A stretch of 64,000 nt of DNA, taken from positions 62,001 to 126,000 of the forward strand of contig NZ_AUXS01000012.1 of assembly GCF_001625565.1 (NCBI RefSeq), in the 5' to 3' direction. Below, piece by piece: positions 38,792 to 48,716 of the stretch. The notes below the pieces were generated by a model, which made no database searches, was not told where the DNA came from, and worked only from the letters and a program-made list of their open reading frames with translations. This DNA comes from Pseudoalteromonas luteoviolacea NCIMB 1944 (lineage in GTDB: Bacteria > Pseudomonadota > Gammaproteobacteria > Enterobacterales > Alteromonadaceae). Numbering within the stretch: position 1 is the first letter of the stretch; each line of letters begins with the position of its first letter. The position numbers and the translations under genes are program-made.

Positions 38792-41080
38792 CTACTCTTG
38801 AATATCGACTTCAATATCGTCTTGTTCGATTAATTCAATTTCAAAGTTATCAACACGTTGCAGACCTCTCGGTAACTTATTACCACGCCTGCCTCGCTCA
38901 CCAGAATAATGCTCCAGATCTGCGCTCTTCAAAGTTAACTTGCGCTTGCCGGCATAGAGCGTCACCGCTCTCCCTTCAGGCACCACAGCCAGTACTTTGA
39001 CAAACTCTTCTCTAGATTGCACTTTCGCACTTGGAATAGAAATAATCTTGTTCCCTTTACCCTTAGCAAGTTTCGGTAAATCCCTGAGTGGGAATAACAG
39101 CATACGTCCTTCATTGGAAATAGCCATACAGCGATCTGTCGCTACATCGTTCACCGAAATAGGCGCGATTAACTCCGCCCCTTTAGGAATGCTTACGAGT
39201 GCTTTACCATTTTTGTTCTTACTAACTAAGTCGTTAAATTCCGCGATAAACCCGTAACCTGCATCCGTTGCCATCAGATATAACTCTTGCTCTTCTCCCA
39301 TCACCACGTGCTCAAAGTTCACACCTGCTGCAAGGTTAAAGCGGCCTGTCATCGGCTCACCCTGGCTTCTAGCTGAAGGCAAACTATGTGCGTCTGTGGC
39401 AAATGCTCGGCCAGAGCTATCAAGGAAAACCGCAGGCTGATTACTTTTCCCTTTGGCTGATGCTTTATATTCATCTCCCGAGCGGTAATTCAAACCCTCC
39501 GCATCAATCTCATGGCCTTTGGCAAAGCGTGCCCATCCTTTTTCGGATAACACCACCGTCACAGCCTCAGATGGGATCAAATCTTTTTCACTGAGCGCTT
39601 TAGCTTCTTGGCGTTCAATCACCGGAGAACGTCTTTCATCACCATAAAGTTCCGCCGCTTCTTGAATCTCTTTTTTCATCAAAGTCGACATACGACGTTC
39701 TGAGCCAAGAGTCAGTTCAAGCTTGTCACGCTCTTTGCTTAATTCGTCCTGCTCACCACGGATCTTCATCTCTTCCAACTTGGCAAGATGACGAAGTTTC
39801 AGATCTAAAATGGCTTCGGCTTGAGTTTCGGATAAACCAAATCGCTTGATTAACTCAGCTTTTGGATCATCTTCATTTCTGATAATTTCTATCACTTCAT
39901 CGATATTCAAAAAGGCTATCATCAAACCTTCTAGAATATGTAAACGTGCCAACACCTTATCTAATCGATACTGCAATCGTCTACGTACCGTTTCACGGCG
40001 GAAAATCAGCCATTCAGACAAAATCTGCTGTAGATCTTTAACCTGAGGACGACCATCAAGTCCGATCATATTGAGATTAACCCGGTAATTTTTCTCAAGA
40101 TCTGTGGTAGCAAACAAGTGTGCCATTAACGGTTCTGATTTAACTCGATTGGAACGCGGAACGACCACAATGCGAGTTGGGTTTTCATGGTCTGATTCAT
40201 CGCGCAGATCCGCAACCATTGGCAGTTTTTTCGCGGTCATTTGCGCAGCGATTTGCTCTAACACTTTGGCACCCGATGTTTGGTGCGGCAAAGCTGTGAT
40301 AACAATTTCACCTTGCTCTTCATGAAACACCGCACGCATCTTAATCGAGCCGCGACCGGTTGTGTAAATCTTGCGGATATCATCTTTAGGCGTGATGATC
40401 TCAGCTTCTGTTGGGTAGTCTGGTGCTTGAACGACTTCGAGTAACTCCTCTAACGTCGTTTTTGGCTTATCCAACAGCATACAACATGCAGAGGCCAATT
40501 CGTTGACATTATGTGGTGGAATATCGGTCGCCATACCGACTGCGATACCGGTAACACCATTGAGTAGAATGTGTGGCAGGCGCGCAGGCAGAACCTCAGG
40601 CTCTTTCATGGTACCGTCAAAGTTTGGAACCCAATCAACCGTGCCTTGGCCAAGCTCTTTTAAAAGTACTTCTGAAAATTTAGATAAGCGCGCTTCGGTA
40701 TAACGCATTGCAGCAAACGATTTGGGATCATCCGCAGCACCCCAGTTACCCTGTCCATCAACCAAGGGGTAACGATAAGAAAATGGCTGTGCCATTAGTA
40801 CCATCGCTTCATAACAAGCGCTGTCACCGTGCGGGTGATATTTACCTAATACATCACCGACCGTACGGGCTGATTTTTTATATTTTGCGGCCGCAGATAA
40901 ACCCAGCTCACTCATTGCATAGACAATGCGTCGCTGGACAGGCTTTAAGCCATCACCAATATGTGGCAAGGCCCTATCCATGATCACATACATGGAATAA
41001 TTTAAGTAGGCGTCTTCGGTAAAGCGCCCCATTGGTAATTGTTCTATGCCCTGTAAAGAGAGGGCCTGTGGATCAGTCAT
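38792..41080 (-). CDS. parC: DNA topoisomerase IV subunit A
   Basis: ParC cuts and rejoins DNA in the enzyme that unlinks daughter chromosomes. The 762-residue protein has the winged-helix core with [18 protein letters not shown] (about residues 74-92) and the catalytic tyrosine in MRYTEARLS (about 120), a coiled-coil gate (about 390-460) and a C-terminal beta-pinwheel. The quinolone-determining positions carry the usual Ser and Glu (DSACYE), so no resistance change is seen. It lies 18 bases after parE. Confidence 0.98.
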   Translation of the reverse strand: MTDPQALSLQGIEQLPMGRFTEDAYLNYSMYVIMDRALPHIGDGLKPVQRRIVYAMSELGLSAAAKYKKSARTVGDVLGKYHPHGDSACYEAMVLMAQPFSYRYPLVDGQGNWGAADDPKSFAAMRYTEARLSKFSEVLLKELGQGTVDWVPNFDGTMKEPEVLPARLPHILLNGVTGIAVGMATDIPPHNVNELASACCMLLDKPKTTLEELLEVVQAPDYPTEAEIITPKDDIRKIYTTGRGSIKMRAVFHEEQGEIVITALPHQTSGAKVLEQIAAQMTAKKLPMVADLRDESDHENPTRIVVVPRSNRVKSEPLMAHLFATTDLEKNYRVNLNMIGLDGRPQVKDLQQILSEWLIFRRETVRRRLQYRLDKVLARLHILEGLMIAFLNIDEVIEIIRNEDDPKAELIKRFGLSETQAEAILDLKLRHLAKLEEMKIRGEQDELSKERDKLELTLGSERRMSTLMKKEIQEAAELYGDERRSPVIERQEAKALSEKDLIPSEAVTVVLSEKGWARFAKGHEIDAEGLNYRSGDEYKASAKGKSNQPAVFLDSSGRAFATDAHSLPSARSQGEPMTGRFNLAAGVNFEHVVMGEEQELYLMATDAGYGFIAEFNDLVSKNKNGKALVSIPKGAELIAPISVNDVATDRCMAISNEGRMLLFPLRDLPKLAKGKGNKIISIPSAKVQSREEFVKVLAVVPEGRAVTLYAGKRKLTLKSADLEHYSGERGRRGNKLPRGLQRVDNFEIELIEQDDIEVDIQE

Positions 41081-41098
41081 GACACACCTTACTTCTTG

Positions 41099-42988
41099 TT
41101 ATACCTCGGCTTTATCGCCATGTTGCTCTAACCAAGCCTTTCTATCACCAGAACGTTTTTTCGCTAACAGCATGTCCATCATCTCTAGTGTTTGCTCTTG
41201 CTCATCCAATGTTAGCTGTACTAAACGTCGTGTATTAGGGTCCATTGTCGTTTCCCGTAACTGCATTGGGTTCATTTCGCCTAACCCTTTGAAACGCTGT
41301 ACATTAACTTTTCCGCGCTTTTTCTCAGCTTCTATCCGATCCAAAATGCCACGCTTTTCGTCTTCATCAAGGGCATAAAAAACTTCTTTACCGACATCAA
41401 TCCTAAATAGTGGCGGCATAGCAACATAAACATGACCAGCTTTAACTAACGTGGGGAAATGTTTTACAAACAAAGCACACAATAACGTCGCGATGTGAAG
41501 ACCATCAGAATCAGCATCCGCAAGAATACACACTTTTCCGTATCGCAGTGTCGATAAATCGCTTGAATCTGGGTCTATACCTAGTGCCACTGAGATATCA
41601 TGCACTTCTTGTGACGCAAGGATCTGCCCAGAGTCCACTTCCCATGTATTCAAAATTTTACCACGTAGCGGCATGATCGCTTGAAACTCGCGATCTCGAG
41701 CCTGCTTAGCAGAGCCGCCCGCTGAGTCACCCTCAACAAGGAATATCTCAGAACGCTCTGTTTCACTGCCCGAGCAATCTGTTAATTTTCCAGGCAAGGC
41801 CGGGCCACTGGTGACTTTCTTGCGCACCACTTTTTTTGCTGCTCGGAGTCGTTTTTGTGCATTGCTGATACAAAGCTCAGCCAACAACTCGGCAGTCTCT
41901 GTATGTTCGTTTAACCATAAACTAAACGCATCTTTCACGATGCCAGAGACAAACGTTGCACAAGAGCGTGATGATAATTTCTCTTTGGTTTGACCAGCAA
42001 ATTGTGGGTCTTGCATTTTTACAGATAAAACATAACTACATTTATCCCAAACATCATCAGGCGTAAGCTTCACGCCTCTTGGCAATAAGTTGCGGAATTC
42101 GCAAAACTCGCGCATCGCCTCAAGTAGACCTTGCCTTAAACCGTTTACATGGGTGCCGCCTTGTGCTGTTGGGATCAAGTTTACATAACTTTCAGCAATC
42201 GACTCGCCACCTTCAGGCAGCCAGTGCAAAGCCCAGTCGACCCCTTCCGTTGAACCACTAAAGCTCCCGGTAAAAGGTGATTTAGGGAGAACTTCCAAAT
42301 CCTTAGCACTGTCACTTAGATAATCTTCTAGGCCAGATTCGTAGTGCCACTCTTGGGTTTCTTTGGTTTGCTTGTTAATAAAGCGAATGCGCAAGCCAGG
42401 GCAAAGTACAGCCTTAGCTTTGAGCAAATGATTGAGCTTAGTCAGTGAAAAGTTAGCTGAGTCGAAATAGCTTGCATCAGGCCAAAACTGAACAGACGTT
42501 CCGGTATTGCGTTTGCCAACACTGCCCGTTACTTCCAAGTCTTGTACTTTATCACCGTTTTCAAAGGCTATTTCATATTGCTGAGCATCGCGCTTAACCG
42601 TTACTTCTACCCGTGTAGATAACGCGTTTACCACTGAAATACCGACACCATGCAAACCGCCCGAAAACTGGTAATTTTTATTTGAAAATTTACCACCTGC
42701 GTGCAGCTTAGTCAGGATCAATTCGACACCAGGGATCCCCTCTTCAGGGTGAACATCCACTGGCATGCCTCGACCATCATCAATCACTTGCAATGAGTTG
42801 TCTTCATGCAAAATAACGTCGATCTTACTCGCATGCCCAGCTAGCGCTTCATCCACACTGTTATCAATAACCTCTTGACCCAAGTGGTTGGGCCGGGTGG
42901 TGTCTGTGTACATCCCAGGACGGCGTTTCACCGGCTCTAAGCCATTCAACACCTCAATGGCTTCTGCGTTATAATTTTGCTGACTCAT
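41099..42988 (-). CDS. parE: DNA topoisomerase IV subunit B
   Basis: ParE is the ATPase subunit of topoisomerase IV. The 629-residue protein has the GHKL ATP site (DNSVDEALAGHA, VIDDGRGMPV, GLHGVGISVVNAL), the transducer QTKEKL lysine (about residue 335) and the TOPRIM domain with EGDSAGGSAKQARDR (about 412-426), PLRGKILN and DADSDG. Full length. It is followed at once by parC and preceded by yqiA in the nudF-yqiB-cpdA-yqiA-parE order known from E. coli. Confidence 0.98.
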   Translation of the reverse strand: MSQQNYNAEAIEVLNGLEPVKRRPGMYTDTTRPNHLGQEVIDNSVDEALAGHASKIDVILHEDNSLQVIDDGRGMPVDVHPEEGIPGVELILTKLHAGGKFSNKNYQFSGGLHGVGISVVNALSTRVEVTVKRDAQQYEIAFENGDKVQDLEVTGSVGKRNTGTSVQFWPDASYFDSANFSLTKLNHLLKAKAVLCPGLRIRFINKQTKETQEWHYESGLEDYLSDSAKDLEVLPKSPFTGSFSGSTEGVDWALHWLPEGGESIAESYVNLIPTAQGGTHVNGLRQGLLEAMREFCEFRNLLPRGVKLTPDDVWDKCSYVLSVKMQDPQFAGQTKEKLSSRSCATFVSGIVKDAFSLWLNEHTETAELLAELCISNAQKRLRAAKKVVRKKVTSGPALPGKLTDCSGSETERSEIFLVEGDSAGGSAKQARDREFQAIMPLRGKILNTWEVDSGQILASQEVHDISVALGIDPDSSDLSTLRYGKVCILADADSDGLHIATLLCALFVKHFPTLVKAGHVYVAMPPLFRIDVGKEVFYALDEDEKRGILDRIEAEKKRGKVNVQRFKGLGEMNPMQLRETTMDPNTRRLVQLTLDEQEQTLEMMDMLLAKKRSGDRKAWLEQHGDKAEV

Positions 42989-43022
42989 AAATGCTACTGA
43001 CTAATTTTTAGTTCTAACTGTT

Positions 43023-43580
43023 TTATTTAATTTTAAGAAAGTTGGCAAGGCGATTAAAGTGCCTTTCAAAGCCAATGAAACTGTGATCACCGCCAAACTC
43101 AATGATTGACGGGCAGTCTCGATAATAATTCACAGCATCTTGATAAGGCAGTACCTCATCTGCTGTTTGTTGTAATAACAAAAGGTTGCTTGGCTTAGAT
43201 AGCTTTTCAATATGCATACGCCGCAACGCCGTCATATGTTCTATTGTAAGTTCATAATTCAGATCTTGATAGGGATTATACTGGGGACCCAAGTAATCCC
43301 ATAGCAATTTGTCTGGTCGTACCGCAGGATTGATCACAACCGCACGCAAATTAAACTGTTGAGACAAGCATGTCGCGTAAAATCCACCTAAAGAGCTGCC
43401 AACCAAAACACAGCGCTCATCCACAACTTGCTCAAGCTGAAGCATGGCAATACGCGGATCATAATGTAACCGAGGAACAACGTATTCACAACGGTCTTTG
43501 AAGTACGTGCCGAGTTGCTGTGCTTTATATGACTGCTCTGAACTATTAAACCCATGGACATAAATTACTTTGTCAGCCAT
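43023..43580 (-). CDS. yqiA: YqiA-type alpha/beta-hydrolase esterase
   Basis: A small esterase (UPF0227) of 185 residues with an alpha/beta-hydrolase fold: IYVHGFNSSEQSYKA (about residues 5-19), nucleophile elbow VGSSLGGFYA (Ser about 67), Asp in TADEVLPY (about 139) and His in GGDHSF (about 163). E. coli YqiA hydrolyses short acyl esters. The ATG at 43580 has AGAGGTGA upstream and overlaps the end of cpdA by 16 bases. Confidence 0.92.
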   Translation of the reverse strand: MADKVIYVHGFNSSEQSYKAQQLGTYFKDRCEYVVPRLHYDPRIAMLQLEQVVDERCVLVGSSLGGFYATCLSQQFNLRAVVINPAVRPDKLLWDYLGPQYNPYQDLNYELTIEHMTALRRMHIEKLSKPSNLLLLQQTADEVLPYQDAVNYYRDCPSIIEFGGDHSFIGFERHFNRLANFLKIK

Positions 43581-44329
43581 TTCACCTCTGTATTCAGCGC
43601 AGCTTCGGTCCAATTAATCAAACGATACCCAGCACCCAAATTCTCTTGTTGCCAATCTTGAGTCTGTTTTTTGAATTGAATGGACGTGGCGGGTGTTGCA
43701 TAGACGCTTAAACCTCTAAAGCTAAATTCATAGTCATGGTGCACATGGCCGTGAAAAAGCGCCATTACACATTGCAAATTGACTAAACAATTGAGCACTT
43801 GAGGACCGTTCTCAAGCATATGCTTGTCCAGATACCCTTCTATCGGTAACGGATTATGGTGGCAAAACACGATGCTGGGTTCACTGCAATGCGCTTCGAT
43901 TTCTTGCAGGTGCTCCTTAGCAACCCAACCAGCAGGCGTCGGGCCTTTACTATTGAGTAAAAGTATTTGCCCATGCTCAAATTGAATTCTTTTTGCGGCT
44001 ACGATTTGGCCCTGGCTTATTTCATGTAAGTAATCCAAGTCATCGTGGTTTCCCGGCAGCCAAAATATCGGGCAACTCAAAGCTGATTCAGCAACCAAGG
44101 TTGCAAACAACTCGTAAGAAGCAAATGTATGGTCCTGAGTCAGGTCCCCACCGAACACAACTGCATCCAAATTTGCTTGCGCTAAGCTTGCCAAAACACG
44201 TTTAAAATGAGCCGCCGTGTTCACGGTAAAATACTCTCCATTTGTGTTTTCAAACAGATGGGTATCGGTAATGTGGGCTAACTTTAATTGCGCTTGATTA
44301 AATAGATAGATGTCTTTAAACCAAGCCAT
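43565..44329 (-). CDS. cpdA: 3',5'-cyclic AMP phosphodiesterase
   Basis: CpdA hydrolyses cAMP and so dampens CRP signalling. The 254-residue protein has the metallophosphatase motifs ITDTHLF (about residues 20-26), VVFGGDLTQD (about 57-66), LPGNHDD (about 92-98), FCHHNPLP and FHGHVHHD (about 190-197). It overlaps yqiB by 14 bases and yqiA by 16, so the block is a tightly coupled operon. Confidence 0.94.
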   Translation of the reverse strand: MAWFKDIYLFNQAQLKLAHITDTHLFENTNGEYFTVNTAAHFKRVLASLAQANLDAVVFGGDLTQDHTFASYELFATLVAESALSCPIFWLPGNHDDLDYLHEISQGQIVAAKRIQFEHGQILLLNSKGPTPAGWVAKEHLQEIEAHCSEPSIVFCHHNPLPIEGYLDKHMLENGPQVLNCLVNLQCVMALFHGHVHHDYEFSFRGLSVYATPATSIQFKKQTQDWQQENLGAGYRLINWTEAALNTEVKWLTK

Positions 44330-44798
44330 TATTTACATCCCAATTTAACGGCACTCGACCACTTTCTACGCAAGCGGATAGCCAATCACCTAAAAAAGCG
44401 TTGAGCTGATACTTTTCGTCTTTGTGGTGCATACTTGGGTTCGGGTAACCATAAGATGGCTTAACACGTTGATGGTAATTGTGCTGGATGACCTCAGCCA
44501 CTTTAGCGTCATGATATAGCCTCACCGCCAATTCAAACTGACCTAAGTGACTACTCAAGCTATGTTGCTGAGTTATTTTTATGTCGGTTGTGTACTTCTC
44601 AACACTTTCAATTAAGATGAAGAAATCCATTGTCCCGATTTTTATCTGACGACGGGCACCTACTTCCTCTTCAGGCAACACTTTAAGTGCGCGCAAATAA
44701 TTACGCTCACACAACGTGATGTATTTGGGTAAAGACTGTACATACCCCCGTATGCTGCCTTTGCCACCGTGCTTAGTATGATGCATCAAGTCAGACAA
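44316..44798 (-). CDS. yqiB: YqiB family protein (DUF1249)
   Basis: A 160-residue protein with the DUF1249 pattern: a Lys/Arg-rich start, LPKYITLCERNYLRALKVLP (about residues 23-42), FELAVRLYHDAKVAEVIQ and KPSYGYPNPSMHHKDEKYQL (about 113-132). Function unknown. It sits between nudF (12 bases) and cpdA (14-base overlap), the same place as in E. coli. Confidence 0.9.
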   Translation of the reverse strand: MSDLMHHTKHGGKGSIRGYVQSLPKYITLCERNYLRALKVLPEEEVGARRQIKIGTMDFFILIESVEKYTTDIKITQQHSLSSHLGQFELAVRLYHDAKVAEVIQHNYHQRVKPSYGYPNPSMHHKDEKYQLNAFLGDWLSACVESGRVPLNWDVNNGLV

Positions 44799-44810
44799 AA
44801 TGATTCCTGT

Positions 44811-45434
44811 TTACAGCTTAAAAGAAAGTTTCGATTTATTTAGCGCTAACCATTGTAGACTAATCACTGTCGCAGCGTTATCTATTTCCTCAGATTCTAA
44901 TCTTTGCATGGCTTCAGAAAACGGCATAACATGCGTTTTGATATCTTCACCTTCCTCTGGTAAACCAAAAGTTCCCCCCTGATAATCGCTCAAATCAACT
45001 TCCGCAAGATATAAGTAAAGTCGCTCTGTCGTGCCTCCAGGACTCGAAAGGTAGGAACACATATAATGTAGATTAGTTAGCTCAAGCCCCGCTTCTTCTT
45101 GGGCTTCTTTTCTTGCAACCGCTTCTAAATCCTCACAGCCTTCAGCCATACCGGCAATACACTCTAGCAACCAAGGGGATTCTTTAGTCGCAAGCGCACC
45201 AATGCGGATCTGTTCAATAAGTAGAATTTGCTCTGTCACAGGATCAAAAGGAAGTACCGCCACAGCATGACCACGCTCTAAAATTTCTCTACGGATCGGT
45301 TCACTGACCCCACCGGCAAATAATGCATGCTCAAAGATATACTCCTCGATTTTGAAGAAACCATTGTAAAGCACCTTATTTGGGGACGTTTTTAGCATCA
45401 CATGGCGGCGCTCGAACTGGTTAATTTCTTTCAT
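44811..45434 (-). CDS. nudF: ADP-ribose pyrophosphatase
   Basis: NudF hydrolyses ADP-ribose to AMP and ribose 5-phosphate. The 207-residue protein has the ADP-ribose-group features FERRHVML, LIEQIRIGAL and the Nudix box GMAEGCEDLEAVARKEAQEE (then AGL, about residues 95-117). At the REUXEE position the usual Arg is Lys (KEAQEE); the metal-binding glutamates remain. It begins the operon that runs to parC and is divergent from tolC, as in E. coli. Confidence 0.93.
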   Translation of the reverse strand: MKEINQFERRHVMLKTSPNKVLYNGFFKIEEYIFEHALFAGGVSEPIRREILERGHAVAVLPFDPVTEQILLIEQIRIGALATKESPWLLECIAGMAEGCEDLEAVARKEAQEEAGLELTNLHYMCSYLSSPGGTTERLYLYLAEVDLSDYQGGTFGLPEEGEDIKTHVMPFSEAMQRLESEEIDNAATVISLQWLALNKSKLSFKL

Positions 45435-45512
45435 ATTTCATCCTACATTCATTAAACGGGGTTTAATCTAGGTTATTTTATCCCCATATTGCTTTTAACT
45501 AACGTGAACCCT

Positions 45513-45534
45513 CTTAGTGTGTGAACTCACTAAG
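45513..45534. promoter_or_regulatory. Operator-like palindrome between nudF and tolC
   Basis: CTTAGTG-TGTGAACT-CACTAAG is a pair of 7-base inverted repeats in the 210-base gap between the two divergent genes. It may be a regulator site for either side. It does not match CRP spacing (TGTGA-N6-TCACA). Confidence 0.4.
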
Positions 45535-45644
45535 TTTTATATTCTGTTACACTTGTTTTGTTTTATCTCTAGCTAGCCATTGGGATTTTGTTTTAAAACA
45601 AGGTAACATGCTGACATCAAAATTGTCTAAGGACTGCACAAATA

Positions 45645-46994
45645 ATGAAAAAAACCATTCTATCTATGCTGGTTGGCTTGACGTGTGCTTTGTCAAGTAA
45701 TAGCTCTCACGCAGAAGACTTACTGCAAGTATATGATATTGCAACAGCTAATGATCCCACTGTTTTGCGTGCTAAGGCAAGTGCCGATGCTCAAAAATAT
45801 GCACAAGACAGCGCGCTCGGCGAATTACTACCGTCTCTCGGTTTAACATTTAGCTACGCTGACTCAGACTCTACGGGTGCACCAGCTTTTCAGACTGATG
45901 AAACAGGTTATCAATTAGCTGATAGCTATAGAGACTCTTTCACACGTACACTGACACTAAACCAAACAATCTTTAACATGAGTGTTTGGGAAAGCTTGTC
46001 CATTGCAGAAAAGCGTGCAATGCAGTCTCTAACACAGTATGAACAAGAAAAACAAAACTTAATCGTTCGTATTGCTGAAGGCTACTTTAATGTTTTGAGT
46101 CAATTGGATAACCTTGAATTTGTACAAGCAGAAAAACGTGCAATCGAGCGCCAACTTGAACAGACAAAACAGCGTTATGAAGTAGGTCTAACTGCAATTA
46201 CTGACGTACACGAAGCGCAAGCACAGTTTGACCGCTCAGTAGCGAACGAAATTGTTGCTCAAAACGACGTTGAAACAGCACGTGAAACTCTGCGTACTAT
46301 CACTGGTAAATACCACTCAAAACTCAATACGCTGAATACTGAAACGTTTTCAACGGTTAAGCCTAATAAAGAGGTTGGTGGTTTTATTGATATTGCCAAA
46401 GAGAAGAACCTAGCTCTACAAGTTGCACAGTCTGCGCTTGAAATTGCTCAAGACCAAATTGACCAAGCAAAAGCAGGACACTACCCTACGCTATCGCTTC
46501 GAGCGACTCATGAAGATTCACTTGTCAATAGCGACGGCAGAGAACTTGCACCACGCGGTGATACAACCACAATTGGTTTAAACTTAAACATCCCAATTTA
46601 CTCTGGTGGCCGCACTGTAGCTGCAACTGACCAAGCTAGAGCACTTTACGTAGCTGCAAGCGAAGACCTTGAAGCATCAATGCGTAACGTCACACGCTCA
46701 GTCATTACGTCATATAATCAAGTCATGTCAAATGTGGCAACTTACCGTGCACTTGAGCAAGCAGTTGTCTCTGCAGAAAGTGCACTACAGGCGACTGAAG
46801 CTGGCTTTGAAGTTGGTACTCGTACTATTGTTGACGTGCTAGTTAGTACGCGTAACTTGTACAGCGCGAAAAGAAACTTAGCCGACTTGCGCTATCAGTA
46901 CATCAATTCTACGTTGCAACTGAAACAAGCGGCAGGTGAATTAAGCCGAGCTGATCTAGAAGCAATCAATAAAGGCCTTCAAGCCACTCGCTAA
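45645..46994 (+). CDS. tolC: Outer-membrane efflux channel TolC
   Basis: TolC forms the trimeric outer-membrane duct for efflux pumps and type I secretion. The 449-residue protein has a signal peptide (cleavage near SSHAED, about residue 24), then two structural repeats each with a long coiled-coil pair (about 35-210 and 235-440), and conserved pieces LPSLGLTFSYADSDS, LTAITDVHEAQAQFD and its repeat GTRTIVDVLVSTRNLYSAKR. Length is a little below E. coli TolC. It is divergent from nudF and followed by a terminator. Confidence 0.96.
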   Translation: MKKTILSMLVGLTCALSSNSSHAEDLLQVYDIATANDPTVLRAKASADAQKYAQDSALGELLPSLGLTFSYADSDSTGAPAFQTDETGYQLADSYRDSFTRTLTLNQTIFNMSVWESLSIAEKRAMQSLTQYEQEKQNLIVRIAEGYFNVLSQLDNLEFVQAEKRAIERQLEQTKQRYEVGLTAITDVHEAQAQFDRSVANEIVAQNDVETARETLRTITGKYHSKLNTLNTETFSTVKPNKEVGGFIDIAKEKNLALQVAQSALEIAQDQIDQAKAGHYPTLSLRATHEDSLVNSDGRELAPRGDTTTIGLNLNIPIYSGGRTVAATDQARALYVAASEDLEASMRNVTRSVITSYNQVMSNVATYRALEQAVVSAESALQATEAGFEVGTRTIVDVLVSTRNLYSAKRNLADLRYQYINSTLQLKQAAGELSRADLEAINKGLQATR

Positions 46995-47004
46995 ATCATA
47001 CTTT

Positions 47005-47032
47005 TCAGACCAGCACTACTTCGCTGGTCTGA
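47005..47032 (+). terminator. tolC terminator
   Basis: TCAGACCAGC-ACTACTTC-GCTGGTCTGA is a perfect 10-bp stem eleven bases after the tolC stop, followed by TATTATT. The tail is only moderately T-rich. Confidence 0.75.
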
Positions 47033-47121
47033 TATTATTGCATCAAAACGCACCGCCACTTGAGCATCTAAGTCGTTCTAGATAAACTACGCTCCTTTAT
47101 AGCTGTACGAGAGCATCTCAC

Positions 47122-48048
47122 TTGGTTCACAATCCCAAATTTCAACTGCAATTTTTGGCGCCTAAGTTCTGGTTAACTTGGTTAGGTGTTATCGTTTTAT
47201 ATTCTTTATCTTGGTTACCGCAAAGTATGCAGTTAATGCTAGGTAGGTTGCTGGGCAGAATAGTTCACCGCTTTTTAAAGAAACGCCGCAAGATTGCCGA
47301 AGTTAATTTAAAGCTATGCTTTCCTGAAATGGATGAACAACAGCGCAATGCAATGGTGCTACAGAATATGGAAAACACTGGCATTGCAACTTTTGAAACC
47401 GGGATGGCTTGGTGGTGGCCTGAATGGCGAGTTAAGCGCGCCATTGGCTCCATAAAAGGTGTAGAGCACTTTGAGACCGCTCGTCAAAATGGTCGAGGTG
47501 TATTGCTGCTAGTTCCTCACATGTTGCACCTAGAAATGTTAGGGCGGGTACTTGGAACTCATACTCAGGGAATTGGGTTTTATCGCCCTCATAATAACCC
47601 ACTAATGGAATATTTCATGACCAAAGGTCGTTTACGTTCCAATGAATTTCTAATCGGCAAGCGTGATGTTAAAGGGCTATTAAAAGCCTTACACAATAAA
47701 AAAGTGTGTTACTACTTACCAGACCAAGACTATGGTAGAAAACGCTGCGAATTTGCGCCGTTTTTTGCCGTTCCTGACGCAGCAACCACTACTGGCACTT
47801 TATTATTTGCATCAAGTGAAAAGTGTGAGACATTAAGTTTAGTAGGTGTGCGTGACAAACAAGGTAAATATCATATTACCATTGAACCAGCGATGACAGA
47901 GTTCCCCAGTGACAACGAAAACCATGATGTCACCCGCGTAAACAAACGTATGGAGGACTCAATTATGCATGCGCCTGAGCAGTATATGTGGCTTCATAGG
48001 CGTTTTAAAACAAGGCCGGATGAAAACGCACCTTCACATTATTCGTAG
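47122..48048 (+). CDS. LpxL/LpxM-type lipid A acyltransferase
   Basis: The 308-residue protein is a Kdo-lipid A late acyltransferase family member: membrane-proximal helix (about residues 10-30), the acyltransferase motif VPHMLHLEMLGR (His-x4-Glu, about 130-141), GIGFYRPHNNPLMEYF (about 151-166) and YYLPDQDYGRKRCEFAPFF. It would add a secondary acyl chain (laurate or myristate) to lipid A. Whether it acts as LpxL or LpxM is unknown. The start is TTG at 47122, with GAGAG upstream; no ATG is suitably placed. Confidence 0.87.
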   Translation: MVHNPKFQLQFLAPKFWLTWLGVIVLYSLSWLPQSMQLMLGRLLGRIVHRFLKKRRKIAEVNLKLCFPEMDEQQRNAMVLQNMENTGIATFETGMAWWWPEWRVKRAIGSIKGVEHFETARQNGRGVLLLVPHMLHLEMLGRVLGTHTQGIGFYRPHNNPLMEYFMTKGRLRSNEFLIGKRDVKGLLKALHNKKVCYYLPDQDYGRKRCEFAPFFAVPDAATTTGTLLFASSEKCETLSLVGVRDKQGKYHITIEPAMTEFPSDNENHDVTRVNKRMEDSIMHAPEQYMWLHRRFKTRPDENAPSHYS

Positions 48049-48074
48049 TTAAATTAACTGACATCGTAAAAAAA

Positions 48075-48683
48075 ATGGCTAGAAAAAATAAAAAACGATT
48101 ATCGGCAATGTGGTTTTGGACCAGACACCTGTCTTTGGGTGTGCTTCTGGTGTGGGCAGCCTATTACTTCTTGTATGGTAATATTCCTAAGATGGAGTTC
48201 AAAGAAACAACAAATGCGGCAGCTCAAGGTCTTTCTCAGTTTTATGCAAACTTTAGAAATCGTGTCAATGAGCGCGATACCGAACGAGAAAAGTTTGTTA
48301 TGGAAATCGGCAAGCCAACTTTCCCGCTGGATGATGCCTTAGCACAACGCGAACTTGTGGTTAAACCAACACACCAACGGTGGACGGGTGAAAGTCAACC
48401 AAGACGCTTTGAAATGGGAAACACCCTAAAAAGTGTGCTGACCAATTACGCTAAACAAGAAGACATTGAGTTGTTCTGGTACTTAAGCAAAGACTACGTG
48501 GTCAAACAAAACTTTCGCGTCGACTCCGACTTTGTCAGTGCACTTTATCAGGTTGGCCGTGCGATTAACGATGACTTTGAATTTGAAGTATACACCTTCT
48601 TTTGTCACCGCCAACGCGCCGCCGTAATAACTGAAAATCCTTCTACCTTTGTCCGTGAAAACTGTCGACGTCTCACTAATTAA
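48075..48683 (+). CDS. TcpQ-domain protein with N-terminal membrane anchor
   Basis: The 202-residue protein has a basic start (MARKNKKRLSAMWFW), one membrane span (about residues 18-35), and a C-terminal domain resembling the TcpQ/PilL C-terminal fold: SQPRRFEMGNTLKSVLTNYA (about 114-133), DIELFWYLSKDYVVKQNFRV (about 138-157), EVYTFFCHRQRAAVI. TcpQ-type domains occur in pilus and secretion-assembly proteins, but no such genes adjoin it, so the partner is unknown. It lies 26 bases after the acyltransferase gene. Confidence 0.7.
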   Translation: MARKNKKRLSAMWFWTRHLSLGVLLVWAAYYFLYGNIPKMEFKETTNAAAQGLSQFYANFRNRVNERDTEREKFVMEIGKPTFPLDDALAQRELVVKPTHQRWTGESQPRRFEMGNTLKSVLTNYAKQEDIELFWYLSKDYVVKQNFRVDSDFVSALYQVGRAINDDFEFEVYTFFCHRQRAAVITENPSTFVRENCRRLTN

Positions 48684-48695
48684 GCACGTCCTAAT

Positions 48696-48716
48696 AGGCC
48701 TACTCGAAGTAGGCCT
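48696..48716. terminator. Bidirectional hairpin between TcpQ gene and glnE
   Basis: AGGCCTACT-CGA-AGTAGGCCT is a 9-bp stem that contains the last codons and stop of glnE. It separates two converging genes. There is no T tract on either side. Confidence 0.55.

Noticed and set aside
38668..39000. Plus-strand frame of 110 codons before and across the parC end
   Set aside because: Most lies antisense to the well-supported parC 3' end, it contains the terminator hairpin, and it has no family match.
40830..40870. Quinolone-resistance mutation in parC
   Set aside because: The determining motif reads GDSACYE with the usual Ser and Glu, so no such change is present.
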